64,000 nucleotides of DNA, from the NCBI RefSeq assembly GCF_001881565.1, contig NZ_MPDJ01000004.1, forward strand, positions 262,443-326,442, read 5' to 3'. This DNA is from Eisenbergiella tayi (lineage in GTDB: Bacteria; Bacillota; Clostridia; Lachnospirales; Lachnospiraceae). Shown piece by piece: positions 1 to 8,849 of this stretch. How positions within the stretch are numbered: the first letter of the stretch is position 1; every line of letters starts with the position of its first letter. The notes beneath the pieces are model-generated. The model did no database searches. It was not told the origin of the DNA and saw only the letters and a list, made by a program, of their open reading frames with translations. The translations under genes were made by a program, and so were the position numbers.

Positions 1-379
1 GTTCAACCTGGTTAATAACTTCGCATTCATAGGTAAATTTTCCATCGGCGAGCATAGGCGCCTGCACTGTTTCAGCCTGGATAATATCGACATGAAAACT
101 TTCCATGGCTTCTTTCCTATAGGTCTGTCTGTTGCACTGTTCTATAAAAGGAAGCATATCTTCCGTCACCACCGCTGCAGTAAGCTGTTTGGTTCTGGCT
201 ATGTTTTTCTTGGTCTGCTTCGTTCCATAAATACTGATAACCAGACAGGCCGGACTTCCCCAGCTATAGCTAACCCAGGAAATAGGTGCAAATCTGGGAC
301 TTGTATCTTCATCTTCGGTTCCTATCAAATATACTTGTTGTGTAAAAAAACATGCTTCTTCCGGTCCCATTGCCTTCAT
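1..379 (-). CDS. Flavin reductase-like FMN-binding protein (partial, 3' end outside window)
   Basis: About 126 residues are readable, beginning MKAMGPEEACFFTQQVYLIG and running off the left edge. The pattern of an early P-x-S-W-V-S segment, then IARTKQLTAAVVTE, then HVDIIQAETVQAPMLADG resembles the flavin reductase-like (DIM6/NTAB) split-barrel fold, which binds FMN and reduces flavins or other small substrates in the cytoplasm. The start codon lies one base after the stop of the upstream gene and follows a GGAGG-like site, so the two are probably translationally coupled. It is the last visible gene of the MarR-controlled operon. The family call is by motif impression; the substrate is unknown. 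Confidence 0.6.
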   Translation of the reverse strand, partial: MKAMGPEEACFFTQQVYLIGTEDEDTSPRFAPISWVSYSWGSPACLVISIYGTKQTKKNIARTKQLTAAVVTEDMLPFIEQCNRQTYRKEAMESFHVDIIQAETVQAPMLADGKFTYECEVINQVE

Positions 380-380
380 A

Positions 381-827
381 TTAGTTTTCCTCCTGTTCTT
401 CTTCCAGTTCCTCCAAAGAAAAAATCTCTTTTATCAGATTATGATAATAATTACCCTTCTCCGCTGTAAAACGCAAGACACAGTAATCCTCATCATCCAC
501 TCCCTCAGGATAATATATTTCATCCCCCCGGCGCCATATCCGTTCCCTTGTTTCCCGATCCGTACATACTTCCATTGTTCCGGTAAACATCAGACCCTTG
601 AAAAATCTTTCATTGCAGTAGTAAATACATGCCTTCGGATTCTTCCGGAACTGGCTTACCCGCAGGGAAGAACAGTTTGTGGACATATAATGTATCTTCA
701 TACCATCGTGTTCACGGGCGAACATGGCTTTTGTATTGGGATAGCCAGCCTCATCCACGGAGGATACATATACTTTTCCCGATTTTTCCACAAGCCTGCG
801 GATATCATTCTTGACTGACTGCAGCAT
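381..827 (-). CDS. Pyridoxamine 5'-phosphate oxidase-family (PNPOx-like) FMN-binding protein
   Basis: This 148-residue protein has the single split-barrel layout of small PNPOx-like proteins. KVYVSSVDEAGYPNTKAMF lies near residues 18-36, HYMSTNCSSLRVSQFRKNP in the middle, and a conserved strand ends in GTMEV. These proteins bind FMN or F420 and often act on electrophilic or redox-active small molecules; no substrate can be read here. The tail is acidic (EELEEEQEEN). The start follows AGGAGGGG at good spacing. It sits 14 bases after the MarR gene and one base before the flavin reductase-like gene, so all three probably share one transcript and the MarR protein probably controls both flavoproteins. 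Confidence 0.8.
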   Translation of the reverse strand: MLQSVKNDIRRLVEKSGKVYVSSVDEAGYPNTKAMFAREHDGMKIHYMSTNCSSLRVSQFRKNPKACIYYCNERFFKGLMFTGTMEVCTDRETRERIWRRGDEIYYPEGVDDEDYCVLRFTAEKGNYYHNLIKEIFSLEELEEEQEEN

Positions 828-841
828 AGGAATTCCCCTCC

Positions 842-1273
842 TTATTCCTGTGTAAGATTCCGGAGTATTCTCTCCAGAGTCTCTTCAAACTGTTTGATTT
901 CACTGTCGGTAAAGCCCCGGTAAAAACGTTCGTTCATGGCATCGGATACCTGGTTATATTTATCATTCAGCTCCCTGGCCTTGTCCGAAAGGACAATTCT
1001 TACCTGTCTGCGATCCTTTTTATCAAAGCGTCGCTCCAGGATACCTTTCTCTTCCATTCTGTCAAGCATTCCTGTCAGAGTGGTCTTGGCCAGTCCGGTC
1101 CGCCGGGAGAGTTCCACAATTGGCAGATTGTCCTCCTGCCAGAGTATATAAAGGATGCGCCCCTGAGCGCCATTAAACTCTTCAATTCCCGCTTCCTGCA
1201 GCATCGCATCAAAAACTCTTCCCTGTACCTGCTTTACCTGTGAAATCAGAAAACCTCCATTCGTTGCTCTCAC
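842..1273 (-). CDS. MarR-family transcriptional regulator
   Basis: This is a 143-residue winged-helix repressor of standard MarR length. The helix-turn-helix and wing run from about residue 45 to 105, with RRTGLAKTTLTGMLDRMEE as the recognition part and FDKKDRRQVRIVLSD as the wing. I chose the GTG start because it follows GGAGG with seven bases of spacing, and no better ATG exists. The gene heads an operon with two FMN-binding proteins. A perfect 20-bp palindrome covers its own -10 region, so autorepression relieved by an oxidant, phenolic or electrophilic ligand is the natural inference. The ligand is not evident. Confidence 0.9.
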   Translation of the reverse strand: MRATNGGFLISQVKQVQGRVFDAMLQEAGIEEFNGAQGRILYILWQEDNLPIVELSRRTGLAKTTLTGMLDRMEEKGILERRFDKKDRRQVRIVLSDKARELNDKYNQVSDAMNERFYRGFTDSEIKQFEETLERILRNLTQE

Positions 1274-1293
1274 TTCTTTTCCTCCTATATAGG

Positions 1294-1322
1294 ATAGTAC
1301 TATATAGTACTATTATTGTCAA
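1294..1322 (-). promoter_or_regulatory. Promoter with perfect 20-bp MarR operator
   Basis: On the minus strand TTGACA (1317-1322) is separated by exactly 17 bases from TACTAT (1294-1299). The palindrome ATAGTACTATATAGTACTAT (1294-1313) is perfect over 20 bases and covers the -10 and most of the spacer, ideally placed to block RNA polymerase. It lies about 20 bases before the MarR start codon, so autorepression is inferred. Confidence 0.85.
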
Positions 1323-1335
1323 TCACAAAATTTAA

Positions 1336-1360
1336 ATACCCCGCTCAGGCAGCGGGGTAT
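1336..1360 (-). terminator. Rho-independent terminator of the ABC-F gene
   Basis: A perfect 10-base stem (ATACCCCGCT / AGCGGGGTAT) with a five-base loop is followed, on the minus strand, by TTTAAATTTT. It lies 17 bases after the ABC-F stop codon and just upstream of the MarR promoter. Confidence 0.85.
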
Positions 1361-1377
1361 CACGGCTTATTTCATTC

Positions 1378-3411
1378 TCAGCTTTCAGTCAGCAGAAGCC
1401 ATTCTTCTAATTTCTCCTCAATCTGCCGTTCTGTTTCCTTCTTTCTGCCTTCCATTTCCATAAGCTTTTCATAATCGCTTCCTGCGGCGGCGAGTTCTTC
1501 TTCATACCTGCTTTTTTCTTCTTCAAGCGTTTTTATTTCCTGTTCCAGCTGTCTTTGACGGAATTGGTTTTTTCCTCCGCGTTTTTCTTCCTGCGCAGCC
1601 GGATGTGCCGGTTCTCTCACAGGGGCCTCAACAGCAGTCCGTCGTTCTTCTGAACGGCTGCTCTTTTCCGCAGCATCGCTTCCGCTGCTTTCCGATGCTT
1701 CCATTTTGGCCTTTTCATGCCTGTAATCCTCATAGTTGCCCTGGTAGCTGTATACTCCGTTTTCCGTCATTTCCACTATTCTTGTCGCCATTTTATTCAG
1801 AAAATAACGGTCATGGGAAACGATAAGCAAGGTTCCCTCAAACTGCTCCAGCGCATTTTCCAGATTTTCCCTGGAAATGATGTCCAGATGGTTGGTAGGT
1901 TCATCCAGAATCAGGAAATTGATTTTACCGCTGTTTTCGCCGTTTCCTCCGGCTGCGGAATCCGATGTGTTCTGCGGAGTATAAATCCCTGTCTGCATCA
2001 GTTTTGCAAGATATAATCTGCTTTTTTCCCCTCCGGAAAGATTCGCCACCTTCTTAAATACGTTCTCCCCGGTAAACAGGTATCGGGCAAGTTCTTCCCT
2101 GGCTTTGCCTTCTCCGATCACCAGCCCGTCCCGGAAGGCTTCTAAAACGCTCACATCCTCCTTCGGGAAATGAACCTGCTGGGGAAGATAGCCGACGGTC
2201 ACGCTGCCTCCCAATTTGAGGATACCTTCATCCGCAGGTATTTCTCCCAGAACCATCCTGAGAAGTGTTGTTTTGCCGCAGCCGTTCCTGCCAAGAAGCG
2301 CTACATGTTCTTTATAGCGGACATCCATGGTCAGGTTCCTGAAAAGCTGCTTTTCCCCGAAACGCTTTGACACGCCTTCCAGATGAAGGACATCTTTGCC
2401 GGAACGTTCCCCCTGCCCGAAGGCAACCCGCATCCCTGGTCCTTCCTTTTTGGGGCGTTCCACTTTTTCCATGCGATCCAGACGTTTCTGCATGGATGCC
2501 GCCCTCTGGAACATTTTTTCATTATCTCCCTGCGCCGCCCAGATACGCATATTTTTTATTGCCTTTTCCATACTTTTTATCTGCTTCTGCTGTTCTTTAT
2601 ACGCATCCTGCCACAGCTGCATACGGCGTTCTTTTTCTTCCAGGTAGTAAGAATAGTTTCCCAGGTATTCCTCCACCACGCCGTTTTCCACTTCCAGGGT
2701 CCTCGATGCCACCGCATCCAGGAAACATCTGTCATGGGAAACCAGAAGCACGGTTCCCCGGTACGCTTTCAGATATTCTTCCAGCCATTGCAGCATGGAC
2801 ATATCCAGATGGTTGGTCGGTTCATCCAATATGAGAAGATCCGGCTGCTGGAGCAATGTTTTTGCCAGGCATACCAGCGTCTTTTCACCTCCGCTGAGTC
2901 TGTCGAACTCCGCCTCCAAAAAGGGTTCGGACAGCTTCAGCCCTGTGCAGATTCTGGCGAAGCGATCCTGTGTTTCATAGCCGCCCTCCGTTTCATATTT
3001 TGTCTGCAGAGCCATATATCTCTTTAATACTTCATCCATATGGCCGGCATTTTCTTCCGATAGTGTGCCCTCCTCCGCAAGGGCTTCCATCTGTCTTTCC
3101 AGACGTTTCATTTCTTCCCGGAGTCCATCCAGCTTTTCAAAAGCCAGACGGCATACCTGTTTTACAGTCATTCCCTTGCCGTATTCCGGCATTTGTTCCA
3201 GATAACCCGTTACCGCATTTTTACGAATTGAAATCGTCCCTTCATCCGGCATTTCCTGGCGTGTGATCAGCTTGAGAACCGTGGATTTCCCGCTTCCGTT
3301 TTTGCCGATTATGGCGACACGTTCCCCCTCTTGTACCTCAAATGTAATATTCTCAATGACAAGCTGGGCTCCATAGTATTTTTTTACCTGACTGCATGAT
3401 ACCTGTATCAT
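1378..3411 (-). CDS. ABC-F family ATP-binding protein (duplicated NBDs, ribosome-associated type)
   Basis: A 677-residue soluble ATPase with two nucleotide-binding domains and no membrane segment, typical of ABC-F proteins that act on the ribosome as translation factors or antibiotic protection proteins. Visible motifs are Walker A GKNGSGKST (36-44), signature LSGGEK and LILDEPTNHLDM in the first half, GRNGCGKTT, LSGGEKSR and LILDEPTNHLDI in the second, and a charged linker. The second NBD has an insertion of about 20 residues (TPQNTSDSAAGGNGENSG) between signature and Walker B, and there is a coiled-coil C-terminal tail rich in E and K. I placed the start at the ATG eight bases after AAGGAGG rather than at an ATG 37 codons upstream. 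Whether it confers resistance cannot be read, but the long leader suggests induced expression. Confidence 0.9.
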   Translation of the reverse strand: MIQVSCSQVKKYYGAQLVIENITFEVQEGERVAIIGKNGSGKSTVLKLITRQEMPDEGTISIRKNAVTGYLEQMPEYGKGMTVKQVCRLAFEKLDGLREEMKRLERQMEALAEEGTLSEENAGHMDEVLKRYMALQTKYETEGGYETQDRFARICTGLKLSEPFLEAEFDRLSGGEKTLVCLAKTLLQQPDLLILDEPTNHLDMSMLQWLEEYLKAYRGTVLLVSHDRCFLDAVASRTLEVENGVVEEYLGNYSYYLEEKERRMQLWQDAYKEQQKQIKSMEKAIKNMRIWAAQGDNEKMFQRAASMQKRLDRMEKVERPKKEGPGMRVAFGQGERSGKDVLHLEGVSKRFGEKQLFRNLTMDVRYKEHVALLGRNGCGKTTLLRMVLGEIPADEGILKLGGSVTVGYLPQQVHFPKEDVSVLEAFRDGLVIGEGKAREELARYLFTGENVFKKVANLSGGEKSRLYLAKLMQTGIYTPQNTSDSAAGGNGENSGKINFLILDEPTNHLDIISRENLENALEQFEGTLLIVSHDRYFLNKMATRIVEMTENGVYSYQGNYEDYRHEKAKMEASESSGSDAAEKSSRSEERRTAVEAPVREPAHPAAQEEKRGGKNQFRQRQLEQEIKTLEEEKSRYEEELAAAGSDYEKLMEMEGRKKETERQIEEKLEEWLLLTES

Positions 3412-3425
3412 TTTCATTTCCTCCT

Positions 3426-3620
3426 TCACCGCATCCGTGGGCTTCTCTCCCTGCTTTTCCCATAGTATGCAGCCGCCCGCAGGATAAACTGCGCCCGTCG
3501 GGCATCCGTCGGATACATGCATCCATCAGATACATACCTCCATCGGATATATACATCTATCAGATGTATGGCAAAAGGCTCCGGCAGTACGCACTGCCAG
3601 GGCCTCCCCGCTGTTTTCAT
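3426..3620 (-). CDS. Possible leader ORF of the ABC-F gene (64 codons)
   Basis: This reading frame starts at an ATG preceded by GGGAAGGGC. Its TGA stop is immediately followed by the AGGAGG that serves the ABC-F start. Its product (MKTAGRPWQCVLPE...) resembles nothing I know and passes through the 17-bp tandem repeats. The value of the ORF, if real, is positional: ribosomes finishing or stalling on it would cover or expose the ABC-F ribosome binding site. Leader-peptide control is well known for antibiotic-protection ABC-F genes; here it is an inference. Confidence 0.35.
   Translation of the reverse strand: MKTAGRPWQCVLPEPFAIHLIDVYIRWRYVSDGCMYPTDARRAQFILRAAAYYGKSRERSPRMR
3499..3566. repeat. 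Four tandem 17-bp units in the ABC-F leader
   Basis: Four contiguous 17-base units follow the plus-strand pattern CATNCATCCATCRGATA: 3499-3515, 3516-3532, 3533-3549 and 3550-3566, the first and last more diverged. Seventeen is not a multiple of three, so each copy is read in a different frame. The array lies between the terminator hairpin and the ABC-F start. Confidence 0.8.
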
Positions 3621-3670
3621 GCCCTTCCCTTTTCCTGAAGACAGAAAAAACGGAACGGTATTTTCTATAA

Positions 3671-3704
3671 CAAAAAAGACCCGGAGAAAAGCAGCCTCCG
3701 GATC
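3671..3704 (-). terminator. Terminator hairpin upstream of ABC-F: attenuator or operon end
   Basis: On the minus strand GATCCGGAG (3704-3696) pairs with CTCCGGGTC (3686-3678), with one mismatch, and is followed by TTTTTT (3677-3672). It is about 260 bases upstream of the ABC-F start and about 290 bases after the NERD-domain stop. It may end the upstream operon or act as a transcription attenuator of ABC-F. I cannot tell which. Confidence 0.65.
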
Positions 3705-3995
3705 CGTTCTATCATTTTCTTATGCCCTGCCCTGCACTTTATATCACGGACAAAACATTTATTTCCCATTCAAAAACAGTTCAGTCCAGCCGGTTATCTT
3801 ACACGGCTGACGTCGGTTACTTTCTTCCAATTATGCAATTTTGGGCAGACTCCACCTGTAACCTGGGAAAATACATGCGTAATTCCTGACAGGGATATCG
3901 GTAATCTGTCTAAAATTGTATTATCATGGATACAACCGATCATCTTTTTTCCTTCCTGAATGTTTCTGAATTTCTCTTATCTTATCATGACCTTA
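3705..3995. other. Intergenic stretch without a recognised gene
   Basis: I looked for a riboswitch or T-box on the minus strand here because it lies upstream of the terminator hairpin. It contains several short inverted segments but no consensus that I recognise. The plus strand next to 3985 has a short TTATCATGA repetition. No convincing ORF. Confidence 0.4.
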
Positions 3996-4637
3996 TCATG
4001 AATGCAAGGTATTTTTCATTCTCTCATATATCCTTTCAATATCCTGCTCTTTAAGGAACCGTCTGTTATGGCGGAAAACATCCGCTACCGCCGAAGACAG
4101 CGCATGAACCGGCAGTGAAAAGCAGTTTTCCCCCATCCATCCCGATGTAAGGAGCACGCCCCGGTTTCCGAAAACCGCAAAAGAATAATAAGGAAGCCAG
4201 GGCATATCCCGGAATTCCCATTGCATTACATCCAGTATTTTCTTGTTTTCCAGAAAGGGATTGTACAGGTAATTTCTGCAGGCCAGAAGCCAGCCCTCAC
4301 GGAAGGTCTGTTTCCAGTAGCGTCCCTGGGGATTTCCCGCTATGACACCCTCCAGATTGGCGGAACGTATCACATAAATTCCGGACTCGTGAATCATAAC
4401 CACATCGGCTCCGGCCCGACCGTCTTTTTCCCCTTGCAGGAAAACATTCTTCAGTATTCTTTTATAGCCGGCCACCGGCTCCAGAATACGAAGGACTTCC
4501 TCCGTACATTTTTCTTCCCGGCAGAAAGCGCACTCATAGTAAGAGCTGTGGCTCAGGCTGATATCATAAGGGTTATAAGAGGTTCTTTTTTTATAAAACC
4601 ATATAAAAATCAGTATCAAAAAAAGTATGGATATCAT
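3996..4637 (-). CDS. Membrane-anchored NERD-like protein with degenerate active site
   Basis: A 213-residue protein with one N-terminal membrane helix (ISILFLILIFIWFYK, about 2-16) and a cytoplasmic domain resembling the nuclease-related domain (NERD). The framework GYKRILKNVFL, then GRAGADVVMIHESGIYVIRS, then NPFLENKKILDVMQ matches the order of NERD motifs. In typical NERD proteins the second block reads like a PD-(D/E)xK core with E-x-K after the GI-(F/Y)-VI strand. Here that place is R-S-A, so the E and K appear lost while an Asp remains. A binding rather than cutting role is therefore possible. It follows the Lhr helicase by 24 bases in the same operon. Confidence 0.65.
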   Translation of the reverse strand: MISILFLILIFIWFYKKRTSYNPYDISLSHSSYYECAFCREEKCTEEVLRILEPVAGYKRILKNVFLQGEKDGRAGADVVMIHESGIYVIRSANLEGVIAGNPQGRYWKQTFREGWLLACRNYLYNPFLENKKILDVMQWEFRDMPWLPYYSFAVFGNRGVLLTSGWMGENCFSLPVHALSSAVADVFRHNRRFLKEQDIERIYERMKNTLHS

Positions 4638-4661
4638 ATTCGCCGCCGCATTCCTCCCGCG

Positions 4662-7600
4662 TTACCGATACAGGACATAATCCTGCATTTCCCTGATAAA
4701 GCCTGCCGCTGCCAGCGCTTCAGCCGATTCGGCGGGATATTCTTTCACTACCACTCTTTTTATCCCGGCGAACAAAGTCTTGCCGCGAAAAGCCGCCGCA
4801 AAGCTCTGCAGCATTTGTGTTCCCGCTGCCTCATCCCATTCTCCGAATGTACGCAGTGTCTTACCCTGCCGTTCAAAAACCGCCTGCGGCACTCCCGCTT
4901 TTATGGCGACCGCCGTTCCCGGCACGTTGGTAAAGCTTCTGCCCTCCAGATGAGGAATCACCTTACCCCATATCTGGGCAGGATCCGCGGCATTGAGCCA
5001 GCTTAATTCTTCCTGCGGCTGTTCAAGAGCAAGAAGGGCGCTGTGGAAATCTTTATCACGGATAAACTGCGCACCGGACAAGCCTTCCACAAAATATCCT
5101 CTCCGCACCTGTCCTGTGTATTCCTGAATCCGCAGTACCCGAAGCGCATCCTGCCAGGACACATTCCAGTCCGCCGCCGTTTCTCTGCACAGAATAATGC
5201 TTCTGTCAAAACAGCTCTCCCATTCCTGTTCTTTTCTTTCCCGGAGAGGCCTCACCACATCCCAGCGGCCGGCATGCAGCGCCATTACCCGCGTATTCAC
5301 GCGCTGTCTTGCGGTCGCCTTCCGGGTTTTATCCTTATCAAGCCATTGCCTTACCGGCACAAAGCTGTCCGCATATACAAGCCCCTTTTCCAAAAGGGAA
5401 AGCAGGGTTTCGTGAGGGGATTCTCCGGGCAGCACTCCCTGCAGAGCCTGCATGAAGCTGGCTCCTCTCTTCAGCAGAGCCTGATAGACCATCTGTTCTT
5501 TCTCCGTAAGGCCTTCCGGACTGCTGTCAGGAGGTGTATCCCAGTCAATATCCTCCGGTTCATCGAACCGTATCATCCCCGGTTCCTCCATATGCCAGAA
5601 GTATTTGCCTTCCGCCAAAAGGGCATCCAGGAGGGATTCTCTGTATCCTTTCACCCGCGCAGGCAGGATAACGCTTTCCCAGTTCGCCGCGGGAACCGCT
5701 TTGCCCGCATAGATTCCGACCGTCCGTTCCAGCTGTTCTGCCGCCGGCGCATGGATAGTCATACGGGAAGCCAACAGTGCCGCATAAGAAGAGGCAGGCT
5801 TTGTAGTTACCTGGCTGCGAAGATTTTTAATCGTCTCTCTTCTCGCCCGGTCATACAGCCTTCCGTGGTAATAAACGCCATCCTTTTCCACGGCCTCTTC
5901 CTTGTCAGCAAGAATCCCGAGTATCCGTTCCGCTTCTTCCTCCGGCCAGAAATAACGTTCCGCCACCTGCTGTGCCGTATGCGCTCCCCTGTAACGGAGC
6001 AGTCGCCTTACAATATGAAGGCGGCTGTCCGGATCCGGCTCATCTGCCGGGGCTTCCTTTTTCCGGGAATTCCTTCCTGCATGCTGCTCCTCATCCGGAT
6101 CGGAAAGCGCACTGAGGTATTCCTCCCTGTGCTCCATGGCAATCCAAAGCCCTGGCTCCACATAGGTTGCCCGGCCCTGGACCGCCAGGCTTTCCAGCCA
6201 TTCTATGGGAATATCCAGTTCTCCGGCCGCCAGATCTCCTTCTGTCATCAAAAGAGTATGCAGCTGTTTCTCATCTTCCGGAAGACGGCTGCGTTCCTGA
6301 ACCCGTTCCAGCTCTTCCTTTCCCGCGGCGATCATCTGTACCTGCTTCAGTTCCTCTTCCACAGCCGCATGGACACCTCTGGGCGTGGGATAATAGTCAT
6401 ACATGACCGCAGCCTCCTGCTGCCACTGCAGGGGAAGCGACATGGGCGAAGGAACATCCGAATGAAATTCACGGACTGTAATCGCTCCGGAACGGATATC
6501 ATGAAGGATTTCCTTCACTCCCTCCGGATCCCACATCTGGGTCAGACACTCTTTTTTTGTTTCCAGGATCAGAGGATGCTTTTTTTCTCTTACGATGGTG
6601 TCAAGCATTTCCGCGCTGCGCAGACGCTGCATCCACAGCGGAAGACGGCCGTTTTTCTTCACTCCCATCATCAGCGCCCTTCCGCTGTTATGGCGGAATA
6701 CCACATGGAACAAAGGAGTGGCGGGAAGCAGAGCCTCCAGGACAGCATCAGAAGTCTCCGGGGATACTTGGAAAAGCAGTCCCTCAGGCAGACTCTCCTG
6801 ACCATAGGAATACAGCAGAATGCCGTCCTCCTCATCCACACAGCCCACGTTCTGCCCGGTCTGTGCCCTGGCAGCCTCCTGAAGCAGAAGGGAAAGGGGA
6901 GTGTTCACCCTCCTTCCGAACAGGGAATGGATCATAACCTGAGCGTTCCCGGACTGATCCCGGAAATGCTCCACCAGGATTGTTTTATCATCCGGCAGCC
7001 CCTCTGTGGCAGCTATCTGTCTTTTTAAATACCCTTCAGCCAGTTTGGCCGCCGCTTCATCCAGTCCCAGCCGGTACAGTGCCTGCATCAGCTCTCCCTT
7101 CTCACTGGCTTCCTGAAGCTGATGGAAAATCTGCCCGAAGGCCTTGCTGGTTCTTAAATCCCTGCCCTTTAATTCTCCTCTCCAAAAAGGAACTCTTGCC
7201 CCTTCAATGGGCGACTGTATCACTGTCACCGAATCCCTGCTGATATCCAGCACCCGCCAGGCAAAGGCTCCCAAAAGGAACCGGTCCCCTTTCTGGGACT
7301 CATAGACGAATTCCTCGTCTACTTCTCCTACCTTGACGCCTTCTTCCGTACGTACCGCATAAAGCCCTCTGTCCGGAATTGTTCCGCCCGCCGATACCGC
7401 AAGCATCCTGCTGTAGCCGTCTCCCTCCACATGACCGTGAATCCGGTCATACAGAATTCTGGGACGGACAGGAATATCCCTTTCATGTTCGAAATCACCG
7501 GCCAGCATGCCCAGAACGCCTTCCACATCTTCCCTGCTCACATCCCGGAAGGAATAGGCCCTTGGCAGGATTTCCATCACATCCTCCACCTCATAGCTGC

Positions 7601-8840
7601 GGAAAGCCGCCATGGAAACCAGATGCTGGGCCAAAATGTCCAGACAGCCGATCGGCGGTCTGGCATATTCCACACCGCCGCGCCTGGCAAGCTCTGCCGT
7701 CATCCCGCAGGATACGCTTTCCGCCGCCGTTCTGGGAAACAGATACATCACGCTCACCCGCCCCGGATTATGCCCTGCACGGCCCAATCGCTGCATCGTG
7801 CCCGAAATCGTTCTGGGGCATCCCACCTGAAGCACCTGATCAATTTCACCCACATCGATGCCAAGCTCCATGGAAGAGGTAGCGCACAGCAGACGGAGAC
7901 TGCCGTCCCGCAGGGAATGCTCCACCTCAAATCTCTGTTCCCTGGAAAGGCTTCCGTGATGGACACGGGCATAGCCCTCTCCTCCCAGCCTGTTCACATA
8001 GTATGCCAGTTTCTCCGCATATCTGCGCCCTTCCACAAAGGCAATCACGCTTCGGTTACCCTGGCAGTGGCGATATACCAGCTCCGCCAGTTCCTCCCAT
8101 ACCGGATCCTTCCTTTTTCCGGCCGTCACATCCGCAAACGGGCTTGTCACGATAAGCTGCACTTCCTTTTTCATGGCAGGAGCAATAATGGCGGCCGGTT
8201 CCGGAGACAGGTAGGCCGCCGCCGTGGAAAGCGGCTCGATGGTAGCCGACAGCCCGATACGCTGCAGCGGCTGACTGCAAAGCTTATCCAGCCTGGCTAC
8301 GGACAGCATGAGATGGGCTCCCCTTTTGGTGTCTATCAGGGCGTGAAGCTCGTCCAGTATGATGGCCTTCGCCGTTGCCAGTATTCCCTGCCCCGTTTTG
8401 CTCGTGAGCATCAGATACAGGGATTCCGGTGTGGTGATAAGAATATGAGGCGGATATTTGATCATCCTCTGCCTGTCTCTCGGAGGCGTGTCCCCGGTAC
8501 GGATGGCGATTTCAATTTCTTCTCCGCCCTGGCCTGCAAGCCCGTCCAGCGGCCTTCGCAGATTTTCCCGGATATCCGCAGCCAGGGATTTCAGCGGAGA
8601 GATATAGATCAGGTGAAGCTGTCTTGTCAGCGTCCCCTCTCTCGCCTGTCTTGTAAGCCTGTCGATAAACACCAGAAAGGCAGACAGCGTCTTGCCGGTA
8701 CCCGTAGGAGCGGACACCAGTGTATTCTTTCCTCCCGCAATGGCAGGCCAGGCCTCCTTCTGAACCGGCGTCGGTTCTCCAAGGGCTCCGGCAAACCAGT
8801 CTGCCGTATTTTTATCGAAAATGCTGTTCATATCTGTCAT
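4662..8840 (-). CDS. lhr: Large Lhr-family superfamily 2 ATP-dependent helicase
   Basis: A 1392-residue helicase, about the length of full Lhr proteins (Lhr-Core plus C-terminal extension). Visible motifs are the Q-like start PTPVQKEAWPAI, motif I APTGTGKT (44-51), motif Ia SPLKSLAADI, TTPESL, motif II DELH (163-166), motif III LSATI, and the RecA2 motifs VHHGSLSREQR, ATSSMELGIDVGEID and QRLGRAGHNPG. Lhr helicases translocate 3' to 5' and unwind DNA and RNA-DNA hybrids in DNA repair. The gene starts nine bases after the DUF389 gene and is followed by the NERD-like gene. Both strands carry long open frames here because of biased codon use; only the minus strand shows family motifs. Confidence 0.93.
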   Translation of the reverse strand: MTDMNSIFDKNTADWFAGALGEPTPVQKEAWPAIAGGKNTLVSAPTGTGKTLSAFLVFIDRLTRQAREGTLTRQLHLIYISPLKSLAADIRENLRRPLDGLAGQGGEEIEIAIRTGDTPPRDRQRMIKYPPHILITTPESLYLMLTSKTGQGILATAKAIILDELHALIDTKRGAHLMLSVARLDKLCSQPLQRIGLSATIEPLSTAAAYLSPEPAAIIAPAMKKEVQLIVTSPFADVTAGKRKDPVWEELAELVYRHCQGNRSVIAFVEGRRYAEKLAYYVNRLGGEGYARVHHGSLSREQRFEVEHSLRDGSLRLLCATSSMELGIDVGEIDQVLQVGCPRTISGTMQRLGRAGHNPGRVSVMYLFPRTAAESVSCGMTAELARRGGVEYARPPIGCLDILAQHLVSMAAFRSYEVEDVMEILPRAYSFRDVSREDVEGVLGMLAGDFEHERDIPVRPRILYDRIHGHVEGDGYSRMLAVSAGGTIPDRGLYAVRTEEGVKVGEVDEEFVYESQKGDRFLLGAFAWRVLDISRDSVTVIQSPIEGARVPFWRGELKGRDLRTSKAFGQIFHQLQEASEKGELMQALYRLGLDEAAAKLAEGYLKRQIAATEGLPDDKTILVEHFRDQSGNAQVMIHSLFGRRVNTPLSLLLQEAARAQTGQNVGCVDEEDGILLYSYGQESLPEGLLFQVSPETSDAVLEALLPATPLFHVVFRHNSGRALMMGVKKNGRLPLWMQRLRSAEMLDTIVREKKHPLILETKKECLTQMWDPEGVKEILHDIRSGAITVREFHSDVPSPMSLPLQWQQEAAVMYDYYPTPRGVHAAVEEELKQVQMIAAGKEELERVQERSRLPEDEKQLHTLLMTEGDLAAGELDIPIEWLESLAVQGRATYVEPGLWIAMEHREEYLSALSDPDEEQHAGRNSRKKEAPADEPDPDSRLHIVRRLLRYRGAHTAQQVAERYFWPEEEAERILGILADKEEAVEKDGVYYHGRLYDRARRETIKNLRSQVTTKPASSYAALLASRMTIHAPAAEQLERTVGIYAGKAVPAANWESVILPARVKGYRESLLDALLAEGKYFWHMEEPGMIRFDEPEDIDWDTPPDSSPEGLTEKEQMVYQALLKRGASFMQALQGVLPGESPHETLLSLLEKGLVYADSFVPVRQWLDKDKTRKATARQRVNTRVMALHAGRWDVVRPLRERKEQEWESCFDRSIILCRETAADWNVSWQDALRVLRIQEYTGQVRRGYFVEGLSGAQFIRDKDFHSALLALEQPQEELSWLNAADPAQIWGKVIPHLEGRSFTNVPGTAVAIKAGVPQAVFERQGKTLRTFGEWDEAAGTQMLQSFAAAFRGKTLFAGIKRVVVKEYPAESAEALAAAGFIREMQDYVLYR

Positions 8841-8849
8841 TCTGTTTCC

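Noticed and set aside
1378..3411. Calling the ABC-F gene an antibiotic resistance gene
   Set aside because: Leader architecture is suggestive but housekeeping ABC-F proteins share the same motifs.
3499..3566. CRISPR-like repeats
   Set aside because: Units are 17 bases, contiguous and without spacers; this is a short tandem repeat. No CRISPR array exists in the window.
3705..3995. Riboswitch or T-box upstream of the ABC-F leader
   Set aside because: No conserved core of a known class could be matched by eye. A covariance-model search would decide.
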